DNA of 64,000 nucleotides from Microbacterium terregens. Lineage in GTDB: Bacteria > Pseudomonadota > Alphaproteobacteria > Sphingomonadales > Sphingomonadaceae. Below the pieces are notes generated by a model. That model saw only the letters and a list, made by a program, of their open reading frames with translations. It was not told the origin of the DNA and searched no databases. The DNA is taken from contig NZ_BSEX01000001.1 of assembly GCF_027922045.1 (NCBI RefSeq), positions 362,219 through 426,218 on the forward strand, read 5' to 3'. A program made the position numbers and the translations under genes. Positions 8,073 to 16,315 of this stretch are shown piece by piece (position 1 is the first letter of the stretch; each line of letters starts with the position of its first letter).

Positions 8073-9352
8073 GGCTCGACTTCACCGATCTCGATTTCGA
8101 GCGCGGCTTCGCCGAGCTCGTCGACGCCCGCCGTGAGGCCGACGCCGATGTCGCCCGGGACGTGCGCGCGATCCTCGCCGCCGTGCGCGACGAGGGCGAC
8201 GCCGCGCTCGCCGCCTTCACCCGCCGCTTCGACCGCCACGATCCGGAAGAGACCGGCTGGCGCATCGAGCAGGCCGATTGCATCGCCGCGCTCGAAGGGC
8301 TCGCCCCCGATCTGCGCGCCGCGCTCGAACTCGCCCACGACCGCATCGTCGCCTACCATTCGAAGCAGCGCCCCGCCGACAGCGACCAAGTCGATGACGC
8401 AGGCGTCCGCCTCGGTGCCCGGTGGCGCGCGGTCCAGGCCGCCGGCGTCTATGTGCCGGGCGGGCGCGCCGCCTACCCGTCCTCGGTCCTCATGAACGCC
8501 GTCCCCGCCAAGGTCGCGGGCGTCGAGCGGCTGGTGATGGTGACGCCCACCCCCGATGGCGTGGTGAACCCGCTCGTCCTCGCCGCCGCCGCGCTTGCGG
8601 GCGTGGACGAGGTATGGCGCATCGGCGGCGCGCAGGCGATCGCCGCGCTCGCCTATGGCACCGAACGCATCAAGCCGGTCGACGTCGTCACCGGTCCGGG
8701 CAATGCCTGGGTCGCGGAGGCCAAGCGCCAGCTCTACGGCGTCGTCGGCATCGACATGGTCGCCGGTCCGTCCGAGATCGTCGTGGTGGCAGACGGCGCC
8801 AACGATCCGGAGTGGATCGCTGCCGACCTGCTCAGCCAGGCCGAGCACGATCCCACCAGCCAGTCGATCCTGTTCACCGACGACGCGCTCTTCGCCGATG
8901 CCGTGGCCGAGGCGGTCGATCGCCAGATCGCCACCCTCGCCACCAAGGCCGTCGCCCGCGACAGCTGGGACGCGAACGGCGCGATCGTGCTGGTCGAACG
9001 CCTCGACCAGGCGATGCCGCTGGTCGATCGCCTCGCGCCCGAGCATCTCGAGCTTGCCGTCGACAATCCCGAGCCGCTGTTCGACCGTGTGCGCAACGCC
9101 GGCTCCGTCTTCCTCGGTCGCCACACGCCCGAGGCGGTCGGCGACTATGTGGCGGGTCCCAACCACGTGCTGCCCACCGGCCGCCGCGCACGCTTCGCCT
9201 CCGGCCTGTCGGTACTCGATTACATGAAGCGCACCAGCTTCTTAGGGTTGGATGCTGCGGCACTTGGGCGTATCGGCCCGGCCGCAGTCACGCTGGCCGA
9301 GGCGGAGGGGCTTCCCGCCCACGCCCGCTCGGTCGCGATCCGCCTTTCCTGA
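8066..9352 (+). CDS. hisD: Histidinol dehydrogenase
   Basis: 428 residues, full length. The enzyme makes two NAD-dependent oxidations of L-histidinol to L-histidine with a bound zinc. Signature segments are [49 protein letters not shown] and the catalytic Glu-His in [10 protein letters not shown], ending with [19 protein letters not shown]. The ATG at 8066 is chosen because it overlaps the end of hisG and gives the family's usual start; the reading frame stays open upstream but that part is hisG in another frame. Confidence 0.95.
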   Translation: MLRLDFTDLDFERGFAELVDARREADADVARDVRAILAAVRDEGDAALAAFTRRFDRHDPEETGWRIEQADCIAALEGLAPDLRAALELAHDRIVAYHSKQRPADSDQVDDAGVRLGARWRAVQAAGVYVPGGRAAYPSSVLMNAVPAKVAGVERLVMVTPTPDGVVNPLVLAAAALAGVDEVWRIGGAQAIAALAYGTERIKPVDVVTGPGNAWVAEAKRQLYGVVGIDMVAGPSEIVVVADGANDPEWIAADLLSQAEHDPTSQSILFTDDALFADAVAEAVDRQIATLATKAVARDSWDANGAIVLVERLDQAMPLVDRLAPEHLELAVDNPEPLFDRVRNAGSVFLGRHTPEAVGDYVAGPNHVLPTGRRARFASGLSVLDYMKRTSFLGLDAAALGRIGPAAVTLAEAEGLPAHARSVAIRLS

Positions 9353-9408
9353 ACTTTCTCGCCGGCGCGCGCATTCTCCTTGCGCCCCGGCCAATGGACG
9401 ACCTGATC

Positions 9409-9909
9409 ATGACCACGCCCAATCCTCGCCCCCGTGCGCTCCGCCAGGCCCGCGCCGCCGCTCGCCTCGCTGCCGTCCAGGCGCTCTACCAGCAGGAGAT
9501 GGAGGGCACGCCGATCCCGACGCTGCTGCACGAGTTCCACCAGCACCGCCTGGGCGCGACCATCGAGGGCGTCGAATATGCCGAGGCGGACATCGCCTTC
9601 TTCGACGACGTGGTGCGCGGCGTGGACGCCCGCCGCGAGGAGATCGATCGCGCCATCACCGCCAAGCTTTCCGAAGGCTGGTCGCTCGACCGCCTCGACA
9701 AGCCGATGCGCCAGATCCTGCGCGCCGGCACCTATGAACTGATCGCCCGCGTCGACGTGCCCGCCGCCGCCGTCATCAGCGAATATATCGACGTCGCGGA
9801 CGCCTTTTACGACCGCCGCGAAAAGGGCTTCGTCAACGGCCTGCTGGACGGCGTCGCCAAGACCGTGCGCGGCAGCTCGCCGGCTGCAACGGAAGCACCG
9901 GAGGCGTGA
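9409..9909 (+). CDS. nusB: Transcription antitermination factor NusB
   Basis: 166 residues, all-alpha RNA-binding protein that joins NusE (S10) on boxA of rRNA operons. The arginine-rich N terminus (RALRQARAAARLAAVQALYQ) and the C-terminal VISEYIDVADAFYDRREKGFVNGLLD are typical. Two in-frame ATGs exist (9394 and 9409) and neither has a good ribosome binding site; 9409 gives the more usual N terminus. It lies 56 bases after hisD. Linkage with thiL is common in proteobacteria. Confidence 0.9.
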   Translation: MTTPNPRPRALRQARAAARLAAVQALYQQEMEGTPIPTLLHEFHQHRLGATIEGVEYAEADIAFFDDVVRGVDARREEIDRAITAKLSEGWSLDRLDKPMRQILRAGTYELIARVDVPAAAVISEYIDVADAFYDRREKGFVNGLLDGVAKTVRGSSPAATEAPEA

Positions 9910-9915
9910 CGCGCT

Positions 9916-9931
9916 GCCCCGTCCGGGGCAC
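9916..9931 (+). other. Short GC hairpin between nusB and thiL
   Basis: TGCCCC and GGGGCA form a perfect 6-bp stem with a four-base loop. There is no T-tract, so this is at most a weak pause or RNA-processing site inside the nusB-thiL transcript rather than a terminator. Confidence 0.35.
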
Positions 9932-9940
9932 AACCGCCGC

Positions 9941-10858
9941 ATGACCGAGGCCCAGTTCCTGGAGGCGCTGCGCGCGCTGCCGCTCCACCCCGCCGCGCGC
10001 GGGCTGACGGACGACGCGGCAGTGCTGCCCGCCGGGACCACGCCCGCCACCGTCCTCACCAGCGACCTGCTGGTGGAGGGCGTGCATTTCCTGCCCGACG
10101 ATCCCGCCGACACCGTCGCCTGGAAGCTGCTGGCCACCAACCTCTCCGACCTCGCCGCCAAGGGCGCGACGCCGGTCGGCGTGCTGCTCGGCTACCCGCT
10201 CGGCGACGATGCTTGGGACCGCGCGTTCCTCGCCGGGCTCGGCGTGGCGCTCGCCACGTTCGACTGCCCGCTGCTCGGCGGCGACACCGTACGCCAGCCC
10301 GCCGGCAGCCCGCGCTTCCTGTCGCTCACCGCGATCGGCCACAGCGACGTAACGCCGGCCCGAGACGGTGCGCGCGCAAGCGACGCGCTCTGGGTCACCG
10401 GCACCATCGGCGACGCCGGTGCCGGCCTCGCCATCGCCCGTGGCGCCGAGGGACCGCCGGCGCTGCTCGACCACTACCGCCGCCCCACCCCGCGCCTGGC
10501 CGAGGGCCACGCGCTGTCGCCGGTGGTGCACGCCATGATGGACGTGTCGGACGGCCTGCTGCTCGACGCCAGCCGCATGGCCGCCGCCAGCGGCTTGGGT
10601 GTCACGATCGACCTCGCCCACGTTCCCCGCTCCGCCAATCTCGTCCGCTATGACGGCGACTCGCACGCTGCCCGCCTCGCCGCCGCCACCGCCGGCGACG
10701 ACTACGAGCTGCTGTTCGCGCTTCCGGCCGGTGTCACGCCGCCGGTACCCGCCACCCAGGTGGGGCGCTTCCACGCCGAGCCCGGCCTCGTCCTCACCGA
10801 CAACGCCGCCCCCATACCGCTCCCAACGCGGCTCGGCTTTCAACACCACGGCGGATAG
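9941..10858 (+). CDS. thiL: Thiamine-monophosphate kinase
   Basis: 305 residues of the PurM/ThiL ATP-binding superfamily. It phosphorylates thiamine monophosphate to the active diphosphate cofactor. Metal/ATP motifs are visible: LTDDAAVLPAG near residue 24, the DLLVEGVHF strand, ATNLSDLAAKGATPVGVLL, and MDVSDGLLLDASRMA near residue 200, followed by AGDDYELLFALP. It is 31 bases after nusB and is followed by a repeat-rich gap. Confidence 0.92.
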   Translation: MTEAQFLEALRALPLHPAARGLTDDAAVLPAGTTPATVLTSDLLVEGVHFLPDDPADTVAWKLLATNLSDLAAKGATPVGVLLGYPLGDDAWDRAFLAGLGVALATFDCPLLGGDTVRQPAGSPRFLSLTAIGHSDVTPARDGARASDALWVTGTIGDAGAGLAIARGAEGPPALLDHYRRPTPRLAEGHALSPVVHAMMDVSDGLLLDASRMAAASGLGVTIDLAHVPRSANLVRYDGDSHAARLAAATAGDDYELLFALPAGVTPPVPATQVGRFHAEPGLVLTDNAAPIPLPTRLGFQHHGG

Positions 10859-10881
10859 GCGAGGCCTGCCCCCGCCCCCCC

Positions 10882-10980
10882 GTACCCCGGCGAAGGCCGG
10901 GGCCCAGTTGCGACGCACTCGGTAAGGGTTCGCACCTTCGCTCCCGTCCCCCAACTGGGCCCCGGCCTTCGCCGGGGTAC
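10882..10980. repeat. Perfect 29-bp inverted repeat (REP-like)
   Basis: Arms at 10882-10910 and 10952-10980 are exact reverse complements, separated by 41 bases. Each arm itself contains the small palindrome CCCCGGC-GAAG-GCCGGGG. The pattern resembles dispersed REP-type elements often seen between sphingomonad genes, where its translation is commonly mistaken for protein (PAFAGV-type peptides). There is no T-tract, so it is not an ordinary terminator. Confidence 0.8.
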
Positions 10981-11028
10981 AGGGTTGCCTACGGATCGGC
11001 TGCCCCATCACGGCGGCTAGAGCGAGAA

Positions 11029-11140
11029 CCGTTCGTGCTGAGTAGGGGCTGAGCTTGTCGAAGCCCCGTATCGAAGCACCTGCGCCGGTCCTTCGATACG
11101 CCATTTCGACTTCGCTCAATGGCACCTCAGGACGAACGGG
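11029..11140. repeat. Imperfect inverted repeat, second family
   Basis: The left side begins CCGTTCGTGCTGAG and the right side ends CTCAGGACGAACGG, its near reverse complement. Inside them are matching TCGAA and ATCGAAG blocks. This is a different dispersed palindrome from the 29-bp repeat just upstream. Confidence 0.65.
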
Positions 11141-11180
11141 CATGCGCAGCGTCGTCACCGCCCCGCGGGGTCGGACATCC

Positions 11181-11292
11181 CCGTTCGTTTCGAGGAGCCG
11201 TCGAGCTTGTCGAGACGGCGTCTCGAGAAACCGGCCGCGGCTCTCTCGACACGGGCTCTCGACAGAGCTCGATCCCTGCTCGAGACAAACGG
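11181..11292. repeat. Imperfect inverted repeat, related third copy
   Basis: It starts CCGTTCGTTTCGAGG and ends CTCGAGACAAACGG, with GTCGAGCTTGTCGAGA and CTCTCGACA blocks between. It looks like a diverged relative of the 11029-11140 unit. Confidence 0.55.
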
Positions 11293-11444
11293 AAGGAGAA
11301 GCGCGCGGAAGGAGAGGCGCGTGAGGTCGGCGGCGCTGTTCCCTCACCCGAACGCCCTTGTGCTCCCGCCGCATCGGCATATGCTCGCGCCGATGGGTTA
11401 GACCCGACGCACGAACGCCGGGCCACCTCGGACAGGAGGGGCAA

Positions 11445-13607
11445 ATGACGATCGTCTATTTCGCCATGGCATGCGGCGTCCTCGCCGTTCTCTACGGAGT
11501 CTTCACCGGCATGCAGGTGCTGCGCGCCTCCCCCGGCGACGCGCGGATGCAGGCGATCGCCGCCGCGATCCAGGAGGGCGCCGGCGCCTATCTCGGGCGC
11601 CAGTATCGCGCGGTCGCCGTCGTCGGCGTGCTTGTCGCCATCCTCCTCATCCCCACCGTCAGCCTGCTCTCCGCGGGCGGCTTCGTCCTCGGCGCGGTGC
11701 TGTCGGGCGCAGCCGGCTATGTCGGCATGACCATCTCCGTACGCGCCAACGTCCGCACCGCAGAAGCATCGCGCCGCTCGCTCCAGGCCGGCCTCACCCT
11801 CGCCTTTCGATCGGGCGCCATCACCGGCATGCTCGTCGCAGGGCTCGGCCTGCTCGCGATCGCCGGCCTCTTCTGGTATCTCGTCTCCATCGCCGGCCAT
11901 GCGCCCAACGATCGCGAAGTGGTCGAGGCGCTCACCGCACTCGCGTTCGGTGCCTCGCTCATCTCCATCTTCGCGCGGCTGGGCGGCGGCATCTTCACCA
12001 AGGCCGCAGACGTCGGCGCCGACCTGGTCGGCAAGGTCGAGGCCGGCATCCCCGAGGACGATCCCCGCAACCCCGCCGTGATCGCCGACAACGTCGGCGA
12101 CAACGTCGGCGACTGCGCCGGCATGGCCGCCGACCTGTTCGAAACCTATGTCGTCACCTTGGGTCTCACCATGGTGTCGATCGCGCTGCTCGTGCAGGCC
12201 TCCTCCGCCGAGCTGCTCGCGCTGATGGCGCTGCCGCTGGTGGTGGGCGGCGCCTGCATCCTCGCCTCGATCGCCGGCACCTATATGGTCCGGCTCGGCC
12301 GCACCGGCTCGATCATGGGCGCGCTCTACAAGGGGCTGTGGACCACGATCGTGCTCGCGGTCCCGCTCATCTATCTCGCCTGCCGCTGGACGCTCGGCGA
12401 CCTCGACCAGGTGATCGGCGGCGCCGGCTTCCTGGACCCGCTCGACGATGCGCTGACGGTTGAGGGCGCGCTCGGCACCGCCGCCACCGCGTCCACCCAC
12501 TTCACCGGCATGGACCTGTTCTGGTGCATGATGATCGGCCTGGGCGTCACCGCGCTGCTGGTGTGGATCACCGAATATTACACCGGCACCCGCTATCGCC
12601 CGGTCCGCTCGATCGCGCGTGCATCCGCCACCGGCCACGGCACCAACGTCATTCAGGGCCTCGCCATCGGGCTGGAGTCCACCGCCCTCCCCACGCTGGT
12701 GATCGTCGTCGCGGTGATCGCGTCCTATCAGCTTGCCGGCATCATCGGCGTCGCCTTTGCCGCCACCGCGCTGCTGGCGCTCGCCGGCATGGTGGTGGCG
12801 CTCGACGCCTATGGACCCGTCACCGACAATGCCGGCGGCATCGCCGAAATGGCCGGGCTCCCCGACGACGTCCGCCAGCGCACCGATGCGCTCGACGCGG
12901 TCGGCAACACCACCAAGGCGGTGACGAAGGGCTATGCGATCGGCTCCGCAGCGCTTGCCGCCCTCGTCCTGTTCGGCGCTTACACCACCGACCTCAACCG
13001 CTTCTTCCCCGAACTCGCCGTCGATTTCTCGCTATCGAACCCGTACGTGATCGTCGGGCTGCTATTGGGCGCGCTTCTCCCCTACCTGTTCGGCGCGTTC
13101 GGCATGACCGCGGTCGGCCGCGCCGCCGGATCGGTGGTGGAGGACGTCCGCCGCCAGTTCCGCGACGATCCCGGCATCATGGCCGGCACCAGCCGCCCCA
13201 ACTATGCCCACACCGTCGACATCGTCACCCGCGCCGCAATCCGCGAGATGATCGTCCCCTCGCTGCTCCCCGTGCTTTCCCCGATCCTCGTCTACTTCGT
13301 CATCGCCGCGGTCGCGGGCCAGGCGCAGGGCTTCGCGGCCCTCGGCGCAATGCTGCTCGGCGTCATCGTCTCCGGCCTGTTCGTCGCCATCTCGATGACC
13401 TCGGGCGGCGGCGCCTGGGACAATGCCAAGAAATACATCGAGGACGGCAACTACGGCGGCAAGGGATCGGAAGCGCACATGGCCGCCGTCACCGGCGACA
13501 CGGTGGGCGATCCCTACAAGGACACCGCCGGCCCGGCCGTGAACCCGATGATCAAGATCACCAACATCGTCGCCCTGCTGCTGCTCGCCGCCCTCGCCGG
13601 CACCTGA
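11445..13607 (+). CDS. hppA: Membrane-bound proton-translocating pyrophosphatase, K+-independent type
   Basis: 720 residues with about 16 membrane segments, full length. It couples hydrolysis of cytosolic pyrophosphate to proton export across the inner membrane. The catalytic signature [18 protein letters not shown] and the following [12 protein letters not shown] are intact, as are the C-terminal Asp/Lys motifs around [13 protein letters not shown] and [14 protein letters not shown]. The GNTTKA motif has Lys where potassium-dependent enzymes have Ala, marking the K+-independent class. The ATG at 11445 follows AGGAGGGG; the longer frame upstream is repeat sequence. Confidence 0.96.
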   Translation: MTIVYFAMACGVLAVLYGVFTGMQVLRASPGDARMQAIAAAIQEGAGAYLGRQYRAVAVVGVLVAILLIPTVSLLSAGGFVLGAVLSGAAGYVGMTISVRANVRTAEASRRSLQAGLTLAFRSGAITGMLVAGLGLLAIAGLFWYLVSIAGHAPNDREVVEALTALAFGASLISIFARLGGGIFTKAADVGADLVGKVEAGIPEDDPRNPAVIADNVGDNVGDCAGMAADLFETYVVTLGLTMVSIALLVQASSAELLALMALPLVVGGACILASIAGTYMVRLGRTGSIMGALYKGLWTTIVLAVPLIYLACRWTLGDLDQVIGGAGFLDPLDDALTVEGALGTAATASTHFTGMDLFWCMMIGLGVTALLVWITEYYTGTRYRPVRSIARASATGHGTNVIQGLAIGLESTALPTLVIVVAVIASYQLAGIIGVAFAATALLALAGMVVALDAYGPVTDNAGGIAEMAGLPDDVRQRTDALDAVGNTTKAVTKGYAIGSAALAALVLFGAYTTDLNRFFPELAVDFSLSNPYVIVGLLLGALLPYLFGAFGMTAVGRAAGSVVEDVRRQFRDDPGIMAGTSRPNYAHTVDIVTRAAIREMIVPSLLPVLSPILVYFVIAAVAGQAQGFAALGAMLLGVIVSGLFVAISMTSGGGAWDNAKKYIEDGNYGGKGSEAHMAAVTGDTVGDPYKDTAGPAVNPMIKITNIVALLLLAALAGT

Positions 13608-13610
13608 TCG

Positions 13611-13626
13611 GGCCTTCGGCCCCGCC
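13611..13626 (+). other. Small GC hairpin after hppA
   Basis: GGGCC-TTC-GGCCC follows the hppA stop within ten bases. The stem is only five pairs and no T-run follows, so any terminator role is doubtful. Confidence 0.3.
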
Positions 13627-13764
13627 TTCCGTGGACTTTGGGCAACAGCCTCCCCATATCGGGCGCGTCGGATGTGCGGCGGCCCGTGCGGGAACCGCGT
13701 CCGCCTTTCCTTTTGGCGGCGCCCGGAGTAAGGCACCGCGACTTTTCAGCCCTGCGAGGATTTT

Positions 13765-13983
13765 TTGGCAAAAGAAGAACTTCTGGAAATGCGCGGTCAG
13801 GTGGTGGAGCTTCTGCCCAACGCCATGTTCCGCGTCCGGCTTGAGAACGACCATGAGATTCTCGGCCACACTGCCGGCAAGATGCGCAAGAACCGCATCC
13901 GCGTGCTGGTCGGCGACGAGGTGCTCGTCGAGCTGACCCCGTACGACCTGACCAAGGGTCGTATCACCTACCGCTTCAAATAA
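13765..13983 (+). CDS. infA: Translation initiation factor IF-1, TTG start
   Basis: 72-residue OB-fold protein ([20 protein letters not shown], then [20 protein letters not shown]), identical in layout to bacterial IF-1. It occupies the ribosomal A site during initiation. The start must be the TTG at 13765, preceded by GAGGA at 13756-13760; no ATG or GTG gives the conserved MAKEE terminus. The gene sits alone between hppA (157 bases upstream) and maf (11 bases downstream). Confidence 0.95.
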   Translation: MAKEELLEMRGQVVELLPNAMFRVRLENDHEILGHTAGKMRKNRIRVLVGDEVLVELTPYDLTKGRITYRFK

Positions 13984-13994
13984 GACCCGAGCCA

Positions 13995-14564
13995 ATGCGG
14001 CTCGTCCTCGCCTCCACCTCCCCGCGCCGCCGCGAGTTGCTGGCGCGACTCGGCGTCGTGCCCGATCGCATCGCCGGCCCGGAACTCGACGAGACCCCGC
14101 GCCCCGGCGAACTGCCGCGCCCCTACGCGCTGCGGCTGGCCGAGGAAAAGGCGCGCGCCGTCGATCGCGCGCCGGACGAGATCGTCGTCGCTGGCGACAC
14201 CACCATCGGCGTCGGCCGCCGCATCCTCAACAAGCCCGCCGACGAGGCCGACCACCGCGCCATGCTCGCCCTGCTCTCCGGGCGCCGCCACCATTGCCTG
14301 TCCGCGGTGTGCGTGATCGGGCTCGACGGCAAGGCCCGCGTGCGCGTCACCGACACCGTCGTCGCCTTCAAGCGGCTCACCGACGTCGAGATCGACTGGT
14401 ATCTTCGCTCGGGCGAGGGTGAGGGCAAGGCGGGCGGCTACGCTATCCAGGGCCGCGCCGAAAGCTTCGTGCGCTTCCTGTCGGGCAGCCATTCCGGCGT
14501 TGTTGGCCTGCCGCTGTTCGACACCCGCGCGCTGCTGGAAACCAGCGGCTACCGCTTCGCCTGA
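13995..14564 (+). CDS. Maf-family nucleoside triphosphate pyrophosphatase
   Basis: 189 residues. The N-terminal LVLASTSPRRRELLARLGV is the Maf signature, followed by the EKARAV helix, the catalytic GDTTIGVGRRIL segment and GKAGGYAIQGRAE. Maf enzymes hydrolyse dTTP/UTP or modified nucleotides and can block septation when overexpressed. Gene order infA-maf-RNase-yacG is common in sphingomonads, and maf ends four bases before the next start. Confidence 0.92.
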   Translation: MRLVLASTSPRRRELLARLGVVPDRIAGPELDETPRPGELPRPYALRLAEEKARAVDRAPDEIVVAGDTTIGVGRRILNKPADEADHRAMLALLSGRRHHCLSAVCVIGLDGKARVRVTDTVVAFKRLTDVEIDWYLRSGEGEGKAGGYAIQGRAESFVRFLSGSHSGVVGLPLFDTRALLETSGYRFA

Positions 14565-14568
14565 CCCC

Positions 14569-15549
14569 ATGCGCTGGGTCGTCGAGCGCGGGATCGGCGA
14601 AACCCGCGCCGCGCTGCTCGACGGCGACAGCATCCTTGAAGCGTGCATCGAGCCCGACGATAGCCTCCGTGCCGGCACGGTGCTGGCGGCACGCCTCGCC
14701 AAGCGACTGACCCAGCGCAACGAAGGCGTCGTCGTGTGGGACTGCGGCGAGGCGATGCTCGCTCCCCTGCCCCGCGCAACGCCTGAGGGCGCCACGCTCC
14801 TCATCGAGATCACCCGCCCGCCGCTCCCCGAGCCCGGTAAGCCCAAACGCGCCCGCGCGCGTCCGGCACTCGAAGGCGCGACGCCCGGCCCCGGCCCCGA
14901 CCTGCTCCAACGCCTTCCCGACGCGCAGCTGCTCGGCCGCTTCGACGCCGACCTGCTCGAGGACGCCGGCTGGTCGACGCTGCTGGAGGAAGCCGTCACC
15001 GGCCGGGTGGCATTCGCCACCGGCAGCCTCACCCTCTCGCTCACCCCGGCGATGACGCTGATCGACGTGGACGGCGAGCAGGCGCCCGCCACCCTCGCCG
15101 TCGCCGGAGCCGCCGCCGCCGCCCGCGCCATCCGCCGCCTCGACATTGGCGGCTCGATCGGCATCGACCTGCCGGACGCCGGCGACAAGGCCGCGCGCCA
15201 GGCCGCCGCCGCGGCGATCGACGCCGCCCTGCCACAGCCGTTCGAGCGCACCGCCGTCAACGGCTTCGGCTTCGTCCAAATCGTCCGCCGCCGCGCCCGC
15301 GTGTCGATCCCGGAGCTCCACGCCCACGATCCCGTCGCCGCCCACGCCCGCGCGCTGCTGCGCGTCGCCGAACGCACCGGCGGCGCGGGCGAGCGCACGC
15401 TCACCGCGCACCCAGCGCTCATCGCCCATCTCGCTGCCCGTCCTGAGTGGCTGGCGGAGCTTGCAAGCCGCATCGGCGCGCCCGTCGCCTTGCGGGAGGA
15501 CCCCGCCCTCGCCATATCCGCCGGCCATGTCCAAGCGCGCTTCCCGTGA
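14569..15549 (+). CDS. RNase E/G-type ribonuclease, short form
   Basis: 326 residues, shorter than RNase G (about 490). The DNase I-like catalytic core is kept: TLIDVDGE near residue 165 and GGSIGIDLPD near 195 correspond to the two metal-binding aspartates of RNase E. The CPxCxGxG zinc-link that joins RNase E protomers is absent, as are the scaffold regions. The middle (about 85-115) is a Pro/Arg-rich linker. The chain may act alone on rRNA or mRNA; the role is inferred from the family. It overlaps yacG by 23 bases. Confidence 0.82.
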   Translation: MRWVVERGIGETRAALLDGDSILEACIEPDDSLRAGTVLAARLAKRLTQRNEGVVVWDCGEAMLAPLPRATPEGATLLIEITRPPLPEPGKPKRARARPALEGATPGPGPDLLQRLPDAQLLGRFDADLLEDAGWSTLLEEAVTGRVAFATGSLTLSLTPAMTLIDVDGEQAPATLAVAGAAAAARAIRRLDIGGSIGIDLPDAGDKAARQAAAAAIDAALPQPFERTAVNGFGFVQIVRRRARVSIPELHAHDPVAAHARALLRVAERTGGAGERTLTAHPALIAHLAARPEWLAELASRIGAPVALREDPALAISAGHVQARFP

Positions 15550-15727
15550 CGTCTGCGCGCTGTGCGGAGCCCCTGTGGCCGCGCAGCACGCCCCCTTCTG
15601 CAGCCAGGGCTGTCGCGACCGCGACCTGCTCAACTGGCTCGGCGAAGGCTATCGCCTGCCGGGCACCCAGGCCCCGGCAGAAAGAATTTCGCACAGCGGG
15701 CTGGACAGCCAAGAATCCGCCGACTAA
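15527..15727 (+). CDS. yacG: DNA gyrase inhibitor YacG (zinc-binding)
   Basis: 66 residues with the four-cysteine zinc knuckle C10-x2-C13 and C25-x3-C29 (VCALCGAP, FCSQGCRDRDLLNW), the YacG/DUF329 hallmark. E. coli YacG binds GyrB and blocks DNA binding by gyrase. The start ATG lies inside the end of the ribonuclease gene, so the two are translationally linked. The C-terminal part after LPG is variable. Confidence 0.88.
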   Translation: MSKRASRDVCALCGAPVAAQHAPFCSQGCRDRDLLNWLGEGYRLPGTQAPAERISHSGLDSQESAD

Positions 15728-15758
15728 CAGGCGCGCTCTGTCCGGTTTAGGACGGAAT

Positions 15759-15834
15759 GCCCGGGTAGCTCAGTTGGTAGAGCATGCGACTGAAAATCGC
15801 AGTGTCGGCGGTTCGACCCCGTCCCCGGGCACCA
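15759..15834 (+). tRNA. tRNA-Phe (GAA)
   Basis: 76 bases with a 7-bp acceptor stem GCCCGGG/CCCGGGC, D stem GCTC/GAGC, anticodon loop CTGAAAA with GAA at 15792-15794, T arm with GGTTCGA, and an encoded CCA at 15832-15834. It follows yacG by 31 bases. Confidence 0.97.
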
Positions 15835-15892
15835 CTTCCCACATCGCGATCCTTGCCCCAGGGCTGACGCCGTGGGGTGCGGACCTGCCCGG

Positions 15893-16315
15893 TCATTGCG
15901 CCCGCCGCCAGGATTGAGTCTGGCACAGCTTCCAGACGCAGCCGGTCAGCGCCAGCGTTCCATCCGCCTGCACTGCCAGGAAGGACTTGTAGGTGCGGCC
16001 GCTGCGCGGATCGTACACCTGCCCCTTCCACCGCGCCTTGTCCGGGACAAAGCCGGTCAGGATCCGCAGGCTGCTCGTCGAGCGGTTCCGCAGCCTGGGA
16101 TCCGGATTGTTGACGTCGGTCTTCGGCGCCTTCGGATCGGGCTTCAGGACCTTCACGATCGCGCCGCACAGCGCCGGCCCGCAGGGGGCGATTTCCACGA
16201 TCGCCTGATTGCCCTCCGTCAGCCAGCGGCCGGTCGGACTGGTCGGGGCGGCCGCTGCCGCTGTCGCCAGCGGCAGGGTCACAGCAGCGGCGGCGATGGC
16301 GAAGCGCGCGATCAT
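15893..16315 (-). CDS. DUF2147 exported protein
   Basis: 140 residues with a Sec signal peptide (about 1-22, ending in an alanine run before PTSPTG). The mature domain has GRWLTEGNQAIVEIAPCG, then V-Y-D-P-R-SG-R-TYKSFL and LTGCVWKLCQTQSW, the DUF2147 pattern; paired cysteines (PCGPALCG and GCVWKLC) could form disulfides in the periplasm. The start codon overlaps the stop of the P450 gene (ATGA), so they are one transcript. The family's function is unknown. Confidence 0.85.
   Translation of the reverse strand: MIARFAIAAAAVTLPLATAAAAAPTSPTGRWLTEGNQAIVEIAPCGPALCGAIVKVLKPDPKAPKTDVNNPDPRLRNRSTSSLRILTGFVPDKARWKGQVYDPRSGRTYKSFLAVQADGTLALTGCVWKLCQTQSWRRAQ

Larger units (their letters stand above)
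10859..11444. other. 586-base gap of palindromic repeats before hppA
   Basis: No gene is supported here. The stretch holds three separate inverted-repeat units (listed individually) and, at its right end, the hppA leader with a strong AGGAGG ribosome binding site at about 11434-11440. Open frames across it on both strands are produced by the GC-rich repeats. Confidence 0.7.

Noticed and set aside
10882..10980. 29-bp inverted repeat as a terminator for thiL
   Set aside because: Spacer of 41 bases and no T-tract; it fits a dispersed repeat better than a terminator.
9833..11380. Minus-strand open frame of 515 codons across thiL and the repeat gap
   Set aside because: It runs antisense to thiL and through the palindromic repeats; its peptides are the typical false translations of those repeats.
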